From: Azospirillum brasilense
GTDB lineage: Bacteria; Pseudomonadota; Alphaproteobacteria; Azospirillales; Azospirillaceae
DNA length: 64,000 nt
NCBI RefSeq assembly: GCF_001315015.1
Contig: NZ_CP012915.1
Coordinates: forward strand, 1,164,501-1,228,500
Direction of reading: 5' to 3'
Program-made: the position numbers and the translations under genes
Part shown: positions 17,665 through 26,289 of the stretch, one piece after another
Layout: each line of letters starts with the position of its first letter
Position numbering within the stretch: the stretch's first letter is position 1
Notes under the pieces: generated by a model
Seen by the model: only the letters and a program-made list of their open reading frames with translations
What the model was told of the DNA's origin: nothing
Database searches by the model: none

Positions 17665-18147
17665 TCAATCCTCCGTCGGGTCGTTGAAGAGGGTCTGGTT
17701 GCCGGGCTCCGTGCTGGTCCGGCGGAGCAGGCCGTCGTCGCAAAGGCTGTAATAGTCACCCTTGAAGTCCACCCAGATGTGACGGTCGGCCTGCAATCCG
17801 GTCGGTTCGTCCAGGCTGCCCGCCGTGGCATCCATGCGGGGTTCCGCCGCCGGGTCCCAGAACAGGCCGGTTCCGCAGCGTGAACAGAAGCCCCGCCGTG
17901 CGCGTTCCGACGACGCGTACCAGGCCAAGGTGTCGTCCGCCACCAGGCGAAGCGCGTCCCGCGGGAAGGTGGTGTAGGCACCGACATGGCTGTGCTGGCG
18001 CCGGCACTGGCCGCAATGGCAGAAGGACACCGGCGACGGCGTCGCCATGATTTCATAGCGCACGCCACCGCAGGCGCAACCACCGGTCCAGACCCGCCCG
18101 CTCCCGCCATCCGTCATAGGGCCGTCCGTCATGGGGCCGTCCGTCAT
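17665..18147 (-). CDS. GFA family protein (Mss4-like), with repeated N-terminus
   Basis: A 160-residue paralogue of the downstream GFA gene, with CACGG, CHCGQCRRQHS and GFCSRCGTGLFW zinc motifs. Its N-terminus starts with three copies of a five-residue unit (MTDGP, MTDGP, MTDGG), encoded by a 15-base tandem repeat at 18103-18147. Any of the three ATG codons could start translation. It follows the DUF1127 gene by four bases and leads into the second GFA gene by three, so the three form one operon. Confidence 0.88.
   Translation of the reverse strand: MTDGPMTDGPMTDGGSGRVWTGGCACGGVRYEIMATPSPVSFCHCGQCRRQHSHVGAYTTFPRDALRLVADDTLAWYASSERARRGFCSRCGTGLFWDPAAEPRMDATAGSLDEPTGLQADRHIWVDFKGDYYSLCDDGLLRRTSTEPGNQTLFNDPTED
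18103..18147 (-). repeat. 15-base tandem repeat, three units, in a GFA coding start
   Basis: Three consecutive units of the form ATGACGGACGGCCCC, the third diverged. Each starts with an in-frame ATG, giving three alternative start codons for the GFA protein. Confidence 0.85.
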
Positions 18148-18151
18148 GAGA

Positions 18152-18394
18152 TCAGCCCTGCCAGAAGGGCTTGTCGGCCTCGGTCACCGCGTCGGCGCGG
18201 GACAGGCCGATGTCCTGCAGCAGGTGGTCGGGCAAGGCCTCCAGCGCGCGCCGCTGGCGCCGCCGCTCGTTCCAGGTCGCCACGGTGTCGAACAGGGTGA
18301 CCAGCGCACCGCCGACCCCTTGGCCGGACCGCTCCCGCGCGTCCGTGCGGGTGCTCATGCTGCCATTCATGCCGCTCTTCATGCTCTGGGCCAT
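18152..18394 (-). CDS. DUF1127 family small protein
   Basis: An 80-residue protein whose C-terminal half carries the DUF1127 (YjiS-like) signature: WNERRRQRRALEALPDHLL followed by QDIGLSRADA. An AAGAGGAG ribosome site before the ATG supports this start. In other alphaproteobacteria small arginine-rich DUF1127 proteins bind RNA and affect phosphate and carbon metabolism; whether this one does is unknown, and its 30-residue N-terminal extension (Met- and Ser-rich) is unusual. It heads the DUF1127-GFA-GFA operon, divergent from a LysR gene. Confidence 0.85.
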   Translation of the reverse strand: MAQSMKSGMNGSMSTRTDARERSGQGVGGALVTLFDTVATWNERRRQRRALEALPDHLLQDIGLSRADAVTEADKPFWQG

Positions 18395-18517
18395 GACCGC
18401 GTCTCCTCTTGTGTCCGGTCTTCATCGGTGCCTGTCGCCCGACGTTCCGGACTGTGTTCCGTGACTGGAGGATGGGCCACCCGGTCCTTGCGCACAAACG
18501 ACGCTTTCTCATAGTTT

Positions 18518-18536
18518 GGATTAGAAAACCTAATCC
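18518..18536. promoter_or_regulatory. LysR-type operator between the LysR and DUF1127 genes
   Basis: GGATTAG, five bases, CTAATCC: a perfect 7-base inverted repeat. It contains T-N11-A (18521 to 18533), the LysR-type box, and the CTAAT core known for E. coli GcvA. It lies 26 bases before the LysR start and 124 bases before DUF1127. Confidence 0.65.
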
Positions 18537-18561
18537 GAAGCCCGCATCCCGGAGTCGTTCC

Positions 18562-19515
18562 ATGGCCCGCCGCCTGCCGCCGCTGAACGCGCTGCGCGCC
18601 TTCGAATCCGCCGCCCGCCACCTGTCCTTCACCAAGGCGGCGGAGGAGCTTCACGTCACCCAGGCCGCCGTCAGCCACCAGATCAAGGGGCTGGAGGAAT
18701 GGCTGGGCATGCCGCTGTTCCGCCGGATGAACCGCGCGCTGATCCTGACGGAGACGGGGCAATCCTACCTGCCGCCGGTGCGCGACGCGCTCGACACGCT
18801 GTCGCACGCGACGGAGCGGCTGTTCCGCATGGACGGGTCCGGCGCATTGACCATTTCCACCATGCCCAGCTTCGCCGCGAAGTGGCTGGTCATGCGGCTC
18901 GGCCGCTTCCAGGCCCGCCATCCGGAGCTGGAGGTGCGGCTGCACACCACCCCGCAACTCGTGGATTTCACCCAGCAGGACGTCGACATCGGCATCCGCT
19001 TCGGCGCCGGCAACTGGCCTGGCCTGCGCTGCGAGCGGCTGATGACCGAGGACATCTACCCGGTGTGCAGCCCCTCGCTCCTGACCGGCCCCCGTCCCCT
19101 GTGCTGTCCGGAGGATTTGCGCCACCACACGCTGCTCCACGACGACTACTTCATCACCTGGGGCACCTGGGGCGAGGCCGCGGGGATCGACGGGCTGGAC
19201 CACGCCCGCGGCCCGCGCTTCGACGATTCGGCGCTGCTGCTCCAGGTCGCGGCGGAGGGCGGCGGCGTCGCGCTGGCGCGCGGTGTCCTGGTGGCGGACG
19301 ACGTGGCCGCCGGGCGGCTGGTCCGTCTGTTCGACGTCCATTTGCCGGGCAACTACGCCTATTACGTCGCCGCCCCGCCCCATTACTTCTCCCGCCCGAA
19401 GGTGAAGGCGTTCCGCGACTGGCTGTTCGAGGAAGCCGCCGCCGATCCTGCGGCCGGACACAGCCGGGCCTTGTCCGCGGCGGAGTCCGCCACAACCTCT
19501 TCCCCAGACTCCTGA
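18562..19515 (+). CDS. LysR-family regulator, GcvA/AmpR-like
   Basis: A 317-residue LysR protein. The N-terminal helix-turn-helix opens PPLNALRAFESAARHLSF and contains AAVSHQIKGLEEWLG; this beginning is typical of the GcvA subgroup. The periplasmic-binding-protein-like effector domain runs from about residue 92 to 297 (SGALTISTMPSFAAKWLV). The ATG after TCGTTC is chosen, since upstream sequence in frame includes the operator. It is divergent from the DUF1127-GFA operon, which it probably controls along with itself. The ligand is unknown; GcvA itself responds to glycine and purines. Confidence 0.88.
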   Translation: MARRLPPLNALRAFESAARHLSFTKAAEELHVTQAAVSHQIKGLEEWLGMPLFRRMNRALILTETGQSYLPPVRDALDTLSHATERLFRMDGSGALTISTMPSFAAKWLVMRLGRFQARHPELEVRLHTTPQLVDFTQQDVDIGIRFGAGNWPGLRCERLMTEDIYPVCSPSLLTGPRPLCCPEDLRHHTLLHDDYFITWGTWGEAAGIDGLDHARGPRFDDSALLLQVAAEGGGVALARGVLVADDVAAGRLVRLFDVHLPGNYAYYVAAPPHYFSRPKVKAFRDWLFEEAAADPAAGHSRALSAAESATTSSPDS

Positions 19516-19533
19516 CCGGGGAAAGGTTGCGCC

Positions 19534-19890
19534 ATGACGCCCGCACGCCCACTCGCCCTCGCCGCCCTGCTGTCCGCTTCGCTGGCATGGCCCGCGGCCG
19601 CCCACCATGGCTGGGGCGGCTATGAGTCGGGCCAGGAGATGACGCTGACCGGCACCGTGCAGCAGATCGCCTTCAACAACCCGCACGCCATGCTCAATCT
19701 CCAGGCCGACGGCAAAGTCTGGCACGTCGTGCTCGCCCCGCCCAGCCGCATGAGCACGCGCGGCCTCCCCGCCGATTCGATCAAGCCCGGCCAGACCGTG
19801 ACGGTGGTCGGCTATCCTGCCAAGTCCGATCCGGCGGAGCTGCGGGCGGAGCGCATCACCGCCGCCGACAAGACCATCGAGCTGCGCTGA
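19534..19890 (+). CDS. DUF6152-like periplasmic protein
   Basis: A 118-residue exported protein. A signal peptide of about 24 residues ends AAAHHGWGG. The mature part has the small beta-rich pattern of the DUF6152 family (LTGTVQQIAFNNPHAML and GQTVTVVGYPAKS), whose function is not known. It begins 18 bases after the LysR gene and precedes a small membrane protein by 26 bases, so all three are probably one transcript. Confidence 0.75.
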   Translation: MTPARPLALAALLSASLAWPAAAHHGWGGYESGQEMTLTGTVQQIAFNNPHAMLNLQADGKVWHVVLAPPSRMSTRGLPADSIKPGQTVTVVGYPAKSDPAELRAERITAADKTIELR

Positions 19891-19916
19891 CGGCGGCCCC
19901 CGCGCCCGGTCGCCCC

Positions 19917-20423
19917 ATGGACCATGATCTCGCCCCCGCCGGCCCCGGCTGGCTCGTTGCGCTGGAGACGTCTGGGCTCGGCGAGTCGCTGCGCCAGTCG
20001 GTCTGGCTCTACCCGCTGGTCGAGATCGCCCACATCCTCGGCTTCGCGCTTCTGGTCGGGTCGATCCTGGCCTTCGACCTTCGGCTGATGGGGGTTCGGG
20101 CACCGCTGCTGCCGGCGGACGCGCTGGCGCGGCTGCTTCTGCCGGTGGCGGTGACCGGTTTCGTGCTGGCGGTGCCGACCGGCCTCCTTCTCTTCACGAC
20201 GGAGGCGACGGCGCTGGCCGGCAACCCGGCCTTCCTGGCGAAGCTGGCGCTGATCGGTCTGGCCCTGCTGAACATCCTGGCCTTCCACGGGCTCGGCGAC
20301 CGTCGGATGGCGGACTGGAGCCTTGCGGACCGGCCCCCGCCGGGCGCCCGTTTCGCGGGCGCGGCCTCGCTCGCGCTGTGGGTCGGGATTCTGGCCTGCG
20401 GGCGGCTCATCGCCTATGTCTGA
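19917..20423 (+). CDS. Small integral membrane protein (DUF6644-like)
   Basis: A 168-residue protein with four predicted membrane segments (about residues 40-62, 78-98, 112-130 and 142-166). It has a conserved-looking YPLVEIAHILGFALLVG segment in the first helix. Such proteins often occur beside small DUF6152-type periplasmic proteins, which fits here. Histidines in helix 1 could bind haem or metal, but this is speculation. Function unknown. Confidence 0.65.
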   Translation: MDHDLAPAGPGWLVALETSGLGESLRQSVWLYPLVEIAHILGFALLVGSILAFDLRLMGVRAPLLPADALARLLLPVAVTGFVLAVPTGLLLFTTEATALAGNPAFLAKLALIGLALLNILAFHGLGDRRMADWSLADRPPPGARFAGAASLALWVGILACGRLIAYV

Positions 20424-20443
20424 AGGAAAGCCGTAGGGCGCGC

Positions 20444-20472
20444 TTGCGGGCGTCCGGGACCGCTCCTATAGT
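20444..20472 (+). promoter_or_regulatory. Sigma-70 promoter of pyrB, predicted leaderless
   Basis: TTGCGG (20444-20449), 17 bases, TATAGT (20467-20472). The start of transcription would be at about 20479-20481, on or within two bases of the pyrB ATG. Confidence 0.65.
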
Positions 20473-20480
20473 CGCGGCCC

Positions 20481-21443
20481 ATGACCGGATCGCCCCATTC
20501 CACGACGGTTTTCCCGCACCGCCACCTCCTTGGCATCGAGGGGCTGACGGCAAGCGAGATCACCACCATCCTCGACCTCGCCGACGGCTACGTCGAGCAG
20601 AACCGCCAGCCTTCGAAGAAGTCGTCGCTTCTCGACGGGCGGACGATCGTCAACCTCTTCTTCGAGAATTCGACCCGCACCCGCACCAGCTTCGAGCTGG
20701 CCGGCAAGCGGCTCGGCGCCGACGTCATCAACATGTCGTCGGACGGCAGCTCGGTGAAGAAGGGCGAGACGCTGATCGACACGGCGATGACGCTGAACGC
20801 CATGCACCTCGACGCGCTGGTCGTTCGCCACGCCGATTCGGGGGCGGTGAAGCTGCTGGCCGACAAGGTCAACTGCTCGGTCATCAACGCCGGCGACGGC
20901 CACCACGAACACCCAACGCAAGGGCTCCTGGACGCGCTGGCGATCCGCCGCCGCCTGGGCAGTCTGGACGGTCTGATCGTGGCGATCTGCGGCGACATCC
21001 TGCACAGCCGCGTCGCGCGCTCCAACATCCACCTGCTGAACGCCATGGGCGCGCGGGTGCGCTGCGTGGCGCCGCCGACGCTAATCCCCTCCCAGATCGA
21101 CCGGCTGGGCGTCGAGATCCACCACTCCATGGCGACGGGCCTGAAGGACGCCGACGTGGTGATGATGCTGCGCCTCCAGACCGAGCGGATGAGCGGCCAG
21201 TATGTCCCTTCGACCCGCGAATACTTCTACTTCTACGGACTGGACTACGAGAAGCTGGCGGTGGCGAAGCCGCACGCGGTGGTGATGCATCCCGGCCCGA
21301 TGAACCGTGGCGTCGAGATCGATTCGGAGGTCGCCGACGACCTCAAGCGCTCCATGATCCTCGATCAGGTGGAGCTGGGCGTGGCCGTCCGCATGGCCGT
21401 GCTCGACCTTCTCACCCGAGACCGCCGGGGCACCGATGTCTAA
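20481..21443 (+). CDS. pyrB: Aspartate carbamoyltransferase catalytic subunit
   Basis: A 320-residue ATCase of normal length. The carbamoyl-phosphate motif is [15 protein letters not shown] (about residues 57-71), [10 protein letters not shown] is near 140, and the aspartate-binding region includes [14 protein letters not shown]. It condenses carbamoyl phosphate and aspartate in the second step of pyrimidine synthesis. No pyrI is present. The next gene, a dihydroorotase homologue, overlaps its last eight bases. In related systems ATCase assembles with an inactive dihydroorotase homologue. Confidence 0.96.
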   Translation: MTGSPHSTTVFPHRHLLGIEGLTASEITTILDLADGYVEQNRQPSKKSSLLDGRTIVNLFFENSTRTRTSFELAGKRLGADVINMSSDGSSVKKGETLIDTAMTLNAMHLDALVVRHADSGAVKLLADKVNCSVINAGDGHHEHPTQGLLDALAIRRRLGSLDGLIVAICGDILHSRVARSNIHLLNAMGARVRCVAPPTLIPSQIDRLGVEIHHSMATGLKDADVVMMLRLQTERMSGQYVPSTREYFYFYGLDYEKLAVAKPHAVVMHPGPMNRGVEIDSEVADDLKRSMILDQVELGVAVRMAVLDLLTRDRRGTDV

Positions 21444-22740
21444 CGCCAACGCCCGCGTCGCCTACCGCAACGCCCGCCTGCTCGACCCCGCCAGCGGCCT
21501 GGACCAGCGGGGCGACCTGCTGACCGAAGGCGCGAAGATCGCCGACTTCGGCCCGTCCCTGTTCGCCGACGGCGTGCCGGAGGGGATCGAGGTCGTCGAC
21601 CTCCAGGGCCAGTGCCTCGCCCCCGGTCTCGTCGACATGCGCGTCCTGATCGGCGAGCCCGGCGAGGAGGAAAAGGACACCATCAAGAGCGCGTCGCGCG
21701 CCGCGGTGGCCGGCGGCATCACCGCCGTGGTCCTGCTGCCCAACACCGACCCGGTGACCGACGAGGTGGCGAGCCTGGAGTTCATCGCCCGGCGCGCCCG
21801 CGAAGTGCGTCTGGTCAAGGTCTTCGCCTACGCCGCCGCCACCCGCGGGACGGACGGCAATGAGATCACCGAGATGGGCCTCTTGTCCCGCGCCGGGGCC
21901 GTGGCCTTCACCGACGGCACCAAGGCGATTGCCAGCGCCAAGGCGATGCGCCGCGCGCTCAGCTACGCCCGCACCTTCGACAAGCTGATCGTCCAGCATC
22001 CGGAGGAGCCGAGCCTCGCCAGCGGCGGCATGATGAATTCGGGCGAGCGCGCGACCCGCCTCGGCCTCGTCGGCATCCCGCGGGAGGCCGAGATCATCAT
22101 GATCGAGCGCGACCTGCGCCTGCTCGAACTCTCCGGCGGCCGGCTGCACTTCGCGCATGTCTCGACCGGCGAGTCGGTGGACCTGATCCGCCGCGCCAAG
22201 GCGCGCGGGCTGAAGGTCACCTGCGACACCGCCCCGCATTACTTCGCCCTGACCGAGACGGACGTCGGCGATTACCGCACCTTCGCCAAGGTCTCCCCGC
22301 CGCTGCGCGGCGAGATGGACCGGCGGGCCATCGTGGAAGGTCTGGCCGACGGCACCATCGACGCCATCGCGTCCGACCACACGCCGCAGGACCAAGACCA
22401 GAAGCGTCTGCCCTTCGCCCAGGCCGCCTGCGGCGTGATCGGGCTGGAGACACTGTTCCCGCTGACGCTGGAGCTGGTGCACAAGGGCGCCATGCCGCTG
22501 CTGAAGGCGCTGGCCTGCGTGACCGTGAAGCCGGCCGAACTCCTCGGCCTGCCGCTCGGCCGCATCGCCAAGGGGGCGCCCGCCGACCTCATCGCCTTCG
22601 ACCTGGACGTGCCGTGGAAGGTGGACGTGGCGGCCTTCAAGTCGAAGTCGAAGAACAGCCCCTTCGAGGACCGCCCCGTCCAGGGCCGTCCGCTGCGCAC
22701 CGTGGTCGACGGGCGCACCGTCTGGCAGTTCGAGGGCTGA
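21436..22740 (+). CDS. pyrC: Dihydroorotase homologue lacking the HxH metal site
   Basis: A 434-residue amidohydrolase in the position of dihydroorotase. The usual DxHxHxRxPG motif reads [10 protein letters not shown]: both histidines and the substrate-binding arginine are replaced. Other metal-ligand positions are kept (AFTDGT, VQHPEE, HFAHVST, ASDHTP). This suggests a non-catalytic partner of PyrB, like the pseudo-dihydroorotase of Pseudomonas, though residual activity cannot be excluded. It overlaps pyrB by eight bases. If inactive, a working dihydroorotase must be encoded elsewhere. Confidence 0.85.
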   Translation: MSNANARVAYRNARLLDPASGLDQRGDLLTEGAKIADFGPSLFADGVPEGIEVVDLQGQCLAPGLVDMRVLIGEPGEEEKDTIKSASRAAVAGGITAVVLLPNTDPVTDEVASLEFIARRAREVRLVKVFAYAAATRGTDGNEITEMGLLSRAGAVAFTDGTKAIASAKAMRRALSYARTFDKLIVQHPEEPSLASGGMMNSGERATRLGLVGIPREAEIIMIERDLRLLELSGGRLHFAHVSTGESVDLIRRAKARGLKVTCDTAPHYFALTETDVGDYRTFAKVSPPLRGEMDRRAIVEGLADGTIDAIASDHTPQDQDQKRLPFAQAACGVIGLETLFPLTLELVHKGAMPLLKALACVTVKPAELLGLPLGRIAKGAPADLIAFDLDVPWKVDVAAFKSKSKNSPFEDRPVQGRPLRTVVDGRTVWQFEG

Positions 22741-22744
22741 CGCG

Positions 22745-23338
22745 GTGACCCTGCTCATCTCGGCCCTGCTGGGCTATCTGCTGGGCTCGATCCCCTTCGG
22801 GCTGGTGCTGACGCGGCTGGCCGGTCTGGGCGACATCCGCCAGATCGGGTCCGGCAACATCGGCGCCACCAACGTGCTGCGCACCGGCAACAAGCCGCTG
22901 GCCGCCGCCACCCTGCTCCTGGACAGCGGCAAGGGCGCCATCGCCGCCCTGCTCGCCCTCGCCTGGGCCGGGCCGGAGGCGGCGGTCTTCGCGGCGGGCG
23001 GCGCCATGCTAGGGCACAGCTTCCCGGTCTGGCTCGGCTTCAAGGGCGGCAAGGGCGTGGCGACCGCGCTCGGCGTGCTGCTGGCGGTGTCCTGGCCGGT
23101 CGGCGTGATCGCCTGCGCGACGTGGCTCGCCATGGCCTTCCTGTTCAAGATCTCGTCGCTTTCGGCGCTGACCGCTCTCGGCCTCAGCCCGATCTTCGGC
23201 TGGATCTTCGGCGGGCCGCTGGTAGCGGGTTTGTGCCTGTTCATCGCCGCGCTGGTCGCCATCCGCCATTCCGCGAACATTCAGCGCCTGCTGAAGGGCG
23301 AGGAGCCGAAGATCAGCTTCGGCAAGAAGAAGGCCTGA
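22745..23338 (+). CDS. plsY: Acyl-phosphate glycerol-3-phosphate acyltransferase
   Basis: A 197-residue membrane enzyme. It has the PlsY motifs [10 protein letters not shown], then [12 protein letters not shown] (glycerol-3-phosphate site), [11 protein letters not shown] and [12 protein letters not shown]. It transfers acyl groups from acyl phosphate to glycerol-3-phosphate, the first step of phospholipid synthesis. The start is a GTG four bases after the dihydroorotase-like stop, so it is probably in the pyrB operon. Confidence 0.94.
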   Translation: MTLLISALLGYLLGSIPFGLVLTRLAGLGDIRQIGSGNIGATNVLRTGNKPLAAATLLLDSGKGAIAALLALAWAGPEAAVFAAGGAMLGHSFPVWLGFKGGKGVATALGVLLAVSWPVGVIACATWLAMAFLFKISSLSALTALGLSPIFGWIFGGPLVAGLCLFIAALVAIRHSANIQRLLKGEEPKISFGKKKA

Positions 23339-23349
23339 CCGACCTCCGT

Positions 23350-23733
23350 TCAGGTCTTCAGGAACACCTGATCCATCGCCGTCAACAGTTCCCCCGCCAG
23401 GACGGGCTTCCGCAGGATCACCAGCGGTCCGCCCTCCCCGTCCTGCAGTCCGGGGATTCCGTCCTCCGGCGGGGAGGCGGACAGGACAACGATGGGCAGG
23501 TCAGGCCAATCGAGCCGCAACTGCCGGATCATCGCCTCGCCGCCCAGCCGGGGCATCACCAGATCGGTGATGAGCGCATCGAAGGCGCCCCCGGCCAAGG
23601 CGCTCAGCCCGGCTTCGCCGTCCGTCACGGTGGTGACCGTGCAATGGGCCATTTCCAGCATGCGGGCCATTGCCATGGCGGTGAGCGAATCATCCTCCAC
23701 GAGAAGAATATTGAGCGGCCTCGCGAAACGCAC
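23350..23733 (-). CDS. Single-domain response regulator (CheY-like receiver)
   Basis: A 127-residue receiver domain. The acidic pair lies in LVEDDSLTA, the phosphoacceptor Asp in ALITDLVMP, the Thr/Ser switch in VVLSAS, and the conserved lysine in ILRKPV. There is no output domain, so it acts by protein contact or in a phosphorelay. A GTG start is chosen because a GGAGG ribosome site (about 23740-23744) precedes it by seven bases; the ATG 12 codons earlier has none. It is convergent with plsY. Its kinase is not adjacent. Confidence 0.85.
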   Translation of the reverse strand: MRFARPLNILLVEDDSLTAMAMARMLEMAHCTVTTVTDGEAGLSALAGGAFDALITDLVMPRLGGEAMIRQLRLDWPDLPIVVLSASPPEDGIPGLQDGEGGPLVILRKPVLAGELLTAMDQVFLKT

Positions 23734-23823
23734 CGGTAACCTCCACGGGTGGCGAACGGGCCGACACATTCTACGAAGGCCGGTGTCTTCGCTCCTGCAA
23801 AAAAGTGTGTCGGCGTGCGTTAT

Positions 23824-25785
23824 TTAGGACGTCGGCTTCACCGTACCATGGTGTGAGGGCCGGCGGGATGGTTTTGAAAAGGCCGTGACCGACCCCGCCC
23901 CCCGCGCCTTGCGGCGGCTCGACCAGCGGTACTGGGGATCGTCGGCGATCAGGTGCAGGTGGTCGGAGATGCGGTTGCGCTCCAGCCAGCCGAGGGCGGC
24001 CTCCAGCTCCGACAGGGTCATTTCCGAGCGCGCCTTGTTCATGCAGCGCTTCAGCACGGCGTTGTAGGTGTGGTAGCTGACCGGCCCCTCGGCGACGAGG
24101 TTGTTGTCCTGGTCCTCGATCACCTGGGCCGCCACGATCTGGCCGATGCGCTGGCGTAGATGGTGCTCCACCGCGCTCGGCACCTGCACCCCGTCCTTTG
24201 ACGGGCGCTCGGCCGAGGGGCGGTCGGCCGAATCGCGCCCCGGCGACGGATTGCCGAAATCGGGGCCGGGAGCCACCACGGCAAAGCGCAGGGCCGTCGC
24301 GTTGGACTCCAGCGGGATGATCTCCGGCTCCGCCTCCACCGTGCGCTCGAAGGGCAATTCGTGCTGGCGCCGCGTCTTGACCATGGCCCGCGTGCCCTGC
24401 TGGGTCTCGACCATCTGGCGGAACCGCTCGAACATCATGTCGGAGGGATGGTAGATCACCGCCCGCTGCTGCTCGTAGGCGCCGGCGTGGGGATCGACGC
24501 GGGTGGCCCGCGCGATGGCCTGCTCCAGCCAGGGGCGGGAGCGGATGTGGGTCAGGCAGGCGACGTGCGAGATGGCCGGCGCATCCAGCCCCTCATAGGC
24601 CATGGCGACGGAGACCAGAACGGCGGGCTCGGGGCGCAGGCGGAAGGCGGCCACCACCTCCTGAGCGTCGCGCCGTTCGGAAATGGCGATCTGGGCCATC
24701 CGCGCCGCCTGCGCGCCGGGCATCCAGCCGCGCAGCGTGTCGAGGTAGTTGCGGGCGGTCTCCTGGTCCGGCGCGATCACCAGCAGCTTGCCCAACCCGG
24801 CGCCCTCATGCCCCGCGCCCTCCCGACCGTTCGCCGCCGCGCGCCGCTTCGCCCGGTGCTCGCGGCAAGAGCGGTAGGCCTCGCGCAGCATGGCCTGGGC
24901 GAAGCCGGTGCGCAGCGCGGTGAACAGGGCGTCGCGGGTGTTCTCCCCGGCGCGGGACAGCGCATCGACGCTGCGCGTCGTCCGCTCCGCGTCCAGCCAT
25001 GTGGCGGTGCCGTCCATCGCCCCGAAGGTCACCGGCAGGATCGCCTTCTCGGCCAGCGCCTGGCGCCGCGAATAGCCGACGATGGCCCAGCCCGGCGCCT
25101 TGAAGTCGATCTCGCGCACCCGCCGCACCCCCGTCGGCGCGCGGTAGGGCAGCCACAGGATGGGGCGCCCGTCCGCCCGCTCCAGCGTGCCGCTCATCAG
25201 CAGCCGGGCGGCGGCGCTTTCCAACAGCGGCAGGATGGAGCGGCTCCAGGCCGTCTCGTCCTCCGCCGTGGTCGCCGCTCCGCTGTCGGCGACGGCGGGC
25301 AGATGATGCAACTCGTCCACCGCCAACAGGTAACGGTGGCGGCGGAACTCCTGAAGATGCAGGTCCGGCGCCGCGGCGACCGCCTGATAAGTGGTGACGT
25401 AGCCTTGCAGACCGCGGCAGGGATCGCGCCCGTTCTCGGCCGCCCGCAGCGCGACTCCGTGCCCCAGCGCCTCGCGCCAGCGCGGATCGGCGAAGGCTTC
25501 CTCGGCCTGTCGGCGCAGGCTGTCGCGTGGCACGATCCAGCAGATGCGGTCGATCAGCCCGGCGCGCATCAGCGCCGCCCCCATGATGACCGGCAGCAGC
25601 GACTTTCCCCCACCCGGCGTCACCGCGGCCAGAACGTCCCGCACGTCCGTCTGCCGCTGGGCGATGGCCGCGGCGACGCCGGCAACCATGGTCTGGTGGC
25701 TCCTCAACGCTGGCATGCCGGCCTGACGCCCCTCCCTGACGGTTTCCGCGGTATGGACCGGCAAGGCTAAGCTGCGGGGAGTCAC
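23824..25785 (-). CDS. Orphan superfamily 2 DEAD/DEAH-like helicase
   Basis: A 653-residue ATP-dependent helicase-like protein. Motif I is TPGGGKSLLP (about residue 55), motif II AVDELHH (a DEAH variant), motif III LMSGT, and motif VI LEQAIARATRV (about 420). The C-terminal 200 residues hold no domain I recognise and end in a basic tail. The GTG start has no obvious ribosome site; an ATG at 25716 (MPALRSHQ) is an alternative. No nuclease or methylase is adjacent, so restriction or defence roles are unsupported. Confidence 0.75.
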   Translation of the reverse strand: MTPRSLALPVHTAETVREGRQAGMPALRSHQTMVAGVAAAIAQRQTDVRDVLAAVTPGGGKSLLPVIMGAALMRAGLIDRICWIVPRDSLRRQAEEAFADPRWREALGHGVALRAAENGRDPCRGLQGYVTTYQAVAAAPDLHLQEFRRHRYLLAVDELHHLPAVADSGAATTAEDETAWSRSILPLLESAAARLLMSGTLERADGRPILWLPYRAPTGVRRVREIDFKAPGWAIVGYSRRQALAEKAILPVTFGAMDGTATWLDAERTTRSVDALSRAGENTRDALFTALRTGFAQAMLREAYRSCREHRAKRRAAANGREGAGHEGAGLGKLLVIAPDQETARNYLDTLRGWMPGAQAARMAQIAISERRDAQEVVAAFRLRPEPAVLVSVAMAYEGLDAPAISHVACLTHIRSRPWLEQAIARATRVDPHAGAYEQQRAVIYHPSDMMFERFRQMVETQQGTRAMVKTRRQHELPFERTVEAEPEIIPLESNATALRFAVVAPGPDFGNPSPGRDSADRPSAERPSKDGVQVPSAVEHHLRQRIGQIVAAQVIEDQDNNLVAEGPVSYHTYNAVLKRCMNKARSEMTLSELEAALGWLERNRISDHLHLIADDPQYRWSSRRKARGAGSVTAFSKPSRRPSHHGTVKPTS

Positions 25786-25961
25786 CGGGTCACGGATTCA
25801 ATCGTAGGTAGACATCCCCCAAAGGAGGGGGGCCGCTCGCCAAAGGAGTCCCAAGGAAAGGTGTCGGATGCGCTTCGGTCTGGGCGCGGCTCGGGCTTCG
25901 TGGTACACGAATTGTTCTTTTGAAAAGTCCCCAATGAGAAGAGCAAGGAGGGCACCAAGAC

Positions 25962-26261
25962 ATGAGCACCCGTCCGCAGGCGGTTTCCACCCAGCATGTC
26001 GAGAACGAGCGCACCCGCGTCACCGAATGGCGTCTGGTGCCGGGGGCGGAGACCGGCGCCCATGTGCATGGCTACGACTATGTGATCGTTCCGGTGACGG
26101 CCGGCGCCTTTACCATCGTCGCTCCGGACGGCAACGCCCGCCAATTCCCGCTGGAGCCGGGCCGCTCCTATTTCCGCAAGGCCGGCGTCAGCCACAACGT
26201 CATCAACGACGGCGACAGCGACATCGTCTTCGTCGAGGTCGAATTCCTCCAGCCCGGCTGA
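25962..26261 (+). CDS. Small cupin-domain protein
   Basis: A 99-residue single cupin barrel. Motif 1 is seen as GAHVHGYDYVIVPVTAG and motif 2 around FRKAGVSHNVINDG. His residues in both could bind a metal. A strong AAGGAGG ribosome site (25944-25950) precedes the ATG. The substrate is unknown; proteins like this are often called cupins of unknown function or ureidoglycolate-lyase-like. It leads by 28 bases into a small unknown gene on the same strand. Confidence 0.82.
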   Translation: MSTRPQAVSTQHVENERTRVTEWRLVPGAETGAHVHGYDYVIVPVTAGAFTIVAPDGNARQFPLEPGRSYFRKAGVSHNVINDGDSDIVFVEVEFLQPG

Positions 26262-26289
26262 CCCCTTACAAGCCCGATCCGACCGACCG

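Noticed and set aside
23824..25785. Restriction or defence system around the orphan helicase
   Set aside because: No methylase, nuclease or specificity gene lies nearby, and flanking genes are a response regulator and a cupin.
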